Below are positions 5,305-7,238 of a stretch of 7,238 nt of DNA, piece by piece. The notes below the pieces were generated by a model. That model saw only the letters and a program-made list of their open reading frames with translations, was not told the origin of the DNA and ran no database searches. How positions within the stretch are numbered: position 1 is the stretch's first letter; every line of letters starts with the position of its first letter. Where the stretch lies: positions 1-7,238 of the forward strand of contig JAJRDF010000075.1 in NCBI GenBank assembly GCA_028678555.1. The letters run 5' to 3'. Made by a program: the position numbers and the translations under genes. Source of the DNA: Methanomicrobiales archaeon (GTDB taxonomy: Archaea; Halobacteriota; Methanomicrobia; Methanomicrobiales; JACTUA01).

Positions 5305-6228
5305 ATGAGGTACCTCACTCTCCTCCTTGTCTTCCTTTTCTCCCTGATGCTCTGCCTTGCTTCCGGATGCACAGGGATCGCCGGATCTGCAGGGAGTATC
5401 CTGGAGAATGTGGTACCCGGTACTTCTCCAGGTTCAGGCCCCTCAAATCCAGGTGATCCACTGACAACGACAACTGAACCTGGTCCTCATATTACTTTCA
5501 ATCCGGCGGCAACGGAGACCACGTTACCCAAACCTGTGACCACGAATCCGCTGCAGATACCCTCCCCTGCCACAACCGTCACTACTCCCACGACACCAGT
5601 AACCATGCCCACTACGGAGGTAACCACATCCGATACACCCGTAACCATCCCTCCAACAAGAGTAACCACTCCTCCCACAACCATCACCACTCCCCCTACA
5701 ACCATCACCACCATCCCAACGACCGTAACAACTACCCCCACGACCACAACTCCCACCCCGCCCCCAGGAGACGTCCCCCATGCCATTGAACAGTGGGTGC
5801 TGCAGCTCACGAACGAGGAACGGGCCAGTAACGGCGTTGCACCGCTGGGATGGGATGACGCCCTGGCTGTGGTGGCGAGGGACCACAGCACGGACATGGC
5901 GGAGCATCACTTCTTCTCCCACACCAACCTGCAGGGTGAGGGACCGACCGAGCGGGCGCAGCGGATGGGATATCCCACCCGGAAGGACCTGGGCGGGGGA
6001 TGGTATTCCGAGGGGATCGGGGAGAACATCAACCAGATGCCCACCGGAAACGTCGTTGGTTATGGCTACGTGAACAACGATGCCGAGAGCATCGGCCGTG
6101 CCACGGTGAAGGCATTCATGGACAGCCCCGGCCACCGTGGCCTGATCCTGAAGGCCGAGTTCTCCAACATCGGGGTGGGTGTGGCGTATGACGGAACGTA
6201 CTACTACACCACCCAGAATTTCTGGTGA
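5305..6228 (+). CDS. Secreted CAP-domain (SCP/YkwD-like) protein, probable lipoprotein
   Basis: The 307-residue protein has three parts. Residues 1-22 are a hydrophobic signal sequence ending in LASGC, a plausible lipobox with Cys22 as the lipid-anchored residue, so the protein is probably tethered outside the cell. Residues about 50-155 are a Thr/Pro-rich linker that includes eight heptads (92-147). Residues about 159-307 are a CAP domain of the YkwD type: LTNEERASNG, RDHSTDMAEHHFFSHT, TERAQRMGYP, GENI, SPGHRGLILKAEFSNIGVG and a terminal YYYTTQNFW. The expected cavity residues are present: His194, His206, Glu240 and His277. The role of prokaryotic CAP proteins is mostly unknown; a surface or cell-envelope function is inferred. 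A run of short extra residues (GGGWYSEGIG and GNVVGYGYVNNDAES) flanks the GENI motif. The gene appears monocistronic. Confidence 0.9.
   Translation: MRYLTLLLVFLFSLMLCLASGCTGIAGSAGSILENVVPGTSPGSGPSNPGDPLTTTTEPGPHITFNPAATETTLPKPVTTNPLQIPSPATTVTTPTTPVTMPTTEVTTSDTPVTIPPTRVTTPPTTITTPPTTITTIPTTVTTTPTTTTPTPPPGDVPHAIEQWVLQLTNEERASNGVAPLGWDDALAVVARDHSTDMAEHHFFSHTNLQGEGPTERAQRMGYPTRKDLGGGWYSEGIGENINQMPTGNVVGYGYVNNDAESIGRATVKAFMDSPGHRGLILKAEFSNIGVGVAYDGTYYYTTQNFW
5578..5745 (+). repeat. Eight tandem heptad codon repeats in Thr/Pro linker
   Basis: The coding sequence reads as eight successive 21-nt units encoding VTTPTTP, VTMPTTE, VTTSDTP, VTIPPTR, VTTPPTT, ITTPPTT, ITTIPTT and VTTTPTT. Position 1 is always Val or Ile, and positions 2 and 6 are always Thr. 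The DNA of two units still shares ACAACCATCACCAC exactly (5677-5690 and 5698-5711), showing recent duplication. Thr-rich linkers of archaeal surface proteins are often O-glycosylated stalks. Confidence 0.85.
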
Positions 6229-6317
6229 GCGGGGAAGGTGCCGCCCCTGTCCCGGGATACGGCGGCCAGGGAACCAGAGGATTTTTCAGGCGCGGGGATG
6301 AACGTCCTTTAATGGCC

Positions 6318-6324
6318 GGGGAGG
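6318..6324 (+). promoter_or_regulatory. Ribosome binding site deciding the phosphatase start
   Basis: GGGGAGG ends directly against the ATG at 6325, too close for use, but stands 9 nt before the in-frame ATG at 6334. The second ATG is therefore the better start. An A/T-rich stretch near 6279-6286 could serve as the TATA box, giving a leader long enough to include this site. Confidence 0.55.
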
Positions 6325-6333
6325 ATGGCGGCC

Positions 6334-7044
6334 ATGGGTGAACCGGTCTTCTTCGCACTCTCGGAGAGGAACCAGCGGGAGAAGAACCAGGACGCCCTCT
6401 ACGCCGCCCGGGTGGAGGATTACGCGGTCTTCGGCGTCGCCGATGGTCTCGGCGGCCATGCCCATGGGGAGGTTGCCGCAGCGAAGGCCATCGCCGAGAT
6501 CCGCGAGATTGCGGGCGGCCGGATCTTTACCACCCGCCCCTCCGACCTCCTCTCCCGGGCCTTCGAGGTGGCCAACCACCGGATTGCATCCTATAACCAG
6601 GAACTCCGGGTGAACTCTGCGACCACCCTCGTCGCTGCCATCGTCCATGCCCGGGGGAAGTGCACCATCGCCAACTACGGTGACAGCCGTGCCTACGTGA
6701 TCGGGAAGGATGCGTTCTGGCACACCCGGGACCACAGCTTCGTGCAGCAGCTGATCCAGTCCGGGATGCTGAAAGAAGAGGACTCTTTCCGGCACCCCCA
6801 CAACAACATCCTGACCCAGGCGCTTGGCCTGGACCGGCAGGCCTTTCCCGACATCTACGAACGGGACGTGCGGGGGAAGGTGCTGATCCTCTCCACCGAT
6901 GGCATGCACGATTTTGTCCGTCCGGAACGCATCCGGGAGATCGCCCTTCACCACGAACCTGCACAGGCGGCAGAGCTCCTGGTACGGGAAGCCGTCGCCG
7001 GCGGAAGTACGGATAACATCACGCTCATCGTCTCCCGCTGGTGA
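6334..7044 (+). CDS. PP2C-family serine/threonine protein phosphatase
   Basis: This is a metal-dependent phosphatase that removes phosphate from Ser/Thr residues, predicted cytosolic since no signal or membrane segment is seen. The 236 residues form a single catalytic domain of the bacterial/archaeal stand-alone type (Stp/PrpC-like). The motifs appear in order: RNQREKNQD with Asp20, VFGVADGLGGHAHGE with Asp37, NSATTLVAAIV, ANYGDSRAYVI with Asp117, TRDHSFVQQLIQSG, NILTQALG, LILSTDGMHDFV with Asp189, and GSTDNITLIV with Asp227. Asp20, Asp37, Asp189 and Asp227 are the expected metal ligands, so the enzyme should be active. No Ser/Thr kinase is in the window, so its partner must be elsewhere. It is convergent with the HEAT-repeat gene, 30 bp apart. 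The start at 6334 is preferred to 6325 because of the spacing to GGGGAGG. Confidence 0.93.
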   Translation: MGEPVFFALSERNQREKNQDALYAARVEDYAVFGVADGLGGHAHGEVAAAKAIAEIREIAGGRIFTTRPSDLLSRAFEVANHRIASYNQELRVNSATTLVAAIVHARGKCTIANYGDSRAYVIGKDAFWHTRDHSFVQQLIQSGMLKEEDSFRHPHNNILTQALGLDRQAFPDIYERDVRGKVLILSTDGMHDFVRPERIREIALHHEPAQAAELLVREAVAGGSTDNITLIVSRW

Positions 7045-7074
7045 GATCTCCCCGGGGCTGGACGCCGCGGGGAT

Positions 7075-7238
7075 TCAGGTTGGCGGAGATCCTTCGAGAG
7101 AACGGCAAGCCCGGACGATGGCGTCCCTGACGGAGGGGGTGGATTCCTTCACCAGCCGGTCCTGAAGGGAAGAAACCGCCCCGGGATCGCCGACGGCAGC
7201 GAGGGACCTGGCCGCGATCCTGCGGACGTACTCGTTTT
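7075..7238 (-). CDS. C-terminus of a HEAT-repeat protein (partial)
   Basis: Only the last 53 codons are in the window; the gene continues beyond the right edge. The minus-strand frame, open from the edge, reads NEYVRRIAARSLAAVGDPGA, then VSSLQDRLVKESTPSVRDAI, then VRACRSLEGSPPT and stop (complement of 7075-7077). VRRIAARSLAAVGDPGAVSSL followed by VRDAIVRACRSL is the classic HEAT or PBS-lyase HEAT-like pattern: paired helices with the conserved Asp-Pro between them. Such proteins are protein-protein scaffolds, and in methanogens they are numerous. No partner can be named from this fragment. It runs convergent to the PP2C phosphatase with a 30-bp gap. Confidence 0.85.
   Translation of the reverse strand, partial: NEYVRRIAARSLAAVGDPGAVSSLQDRLVKESTPSVRDAIVRACRSLEGSPPT

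Noticed and set aside
6306..6314. CCTTTAATGG as the TATA box of the phosphatase gene.
   Set aside because: It is centred about 24 nt before the ATG at 6334, which would place the transcription start at the start codon and exclude the strong ribosome binding site at 6318-6324. An upstream box near 6279-6286 fits better.
7045..7074. Hairpin between the convergent stops (CCCCG at 7050-7054 with CGGGG at 7068-7072) as a shared terminator.
   Set aside because: The stem is short with a 13-nt loop and there is no T run on either side, so termination is not supported.

Overview
The window looks like chromosomal DNA of a methanogenic archaeon, most likely of the order Methanomicrobiales. The evidence is a methanofuran-biosynthesis enzyme (MfnB), a euryarchaeal-type winged-helix regulator paired with an Hsp20-like protein, high G+C content, strong archaeal Shine-Dalgarno sites (GGTGA, GAGGAG, GGGGAGG), TATA-like boxes 25-35 nt before several start codons, and oligo-T stretches after stop codons. 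No genus can be fixed from sequence alone.

Layout, left to right. Bases 1-278 hold no convincing gene but carry a 14-bp palindrome, a short direct repeat and a TATA-like box. Bases 279-2440 are a tight two-gene unit, mfnB then guaB (IMP dehydrogenase), with the guaB ribosome binding site lying across the mfnB stop codon. Bases 2441-2868 are a repeat-filled spacer. Bases 2869-3865 encode an ArsR-type winged-helix regulator and an Hsp20-like alpha-crystallin protein whose reading frames overlap by 11 nt. Bases 3866-4296 are a second repeat-filled spacer. Then come a PflX-type radical SAM protein (4297-5226), a secreted or lipid-anchored CAP-domain protein with a Thr/Pro heptad linker (5305-6228), and a PP2C-type serine/threonine phosphatase (6334-7044). 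The window ends in the C-terminus of a HEAT-repeat protein on the minus strand (7075-7238), convergent with the phosphatase.

The genes form small separate units rather than one pathway: coenzyme and purine synthesis, a likely stress-response pair, an orphan radical SAM enzyme, a cell-surface protein and a signalling phosphatase. I see no defence system, CRISPR array, transposase or RNA gene.

The most notable signal is non-coding. Both roughly 430-bp spacers around the regulator/Hsp20 pair hold copies of a G+C-rich, hairpin-forming repeat family with at least two modules. There are two partial or full direct copies left of the pair and one full copy right of it. A further inverted copy of module 1 follows, so that 3916-4183 is bounded by a perfect 19-bp terminal inverted repeat, like a small non-autonomous mobile element. 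The hairpin stems vary between copies in ways that keep base pairing.
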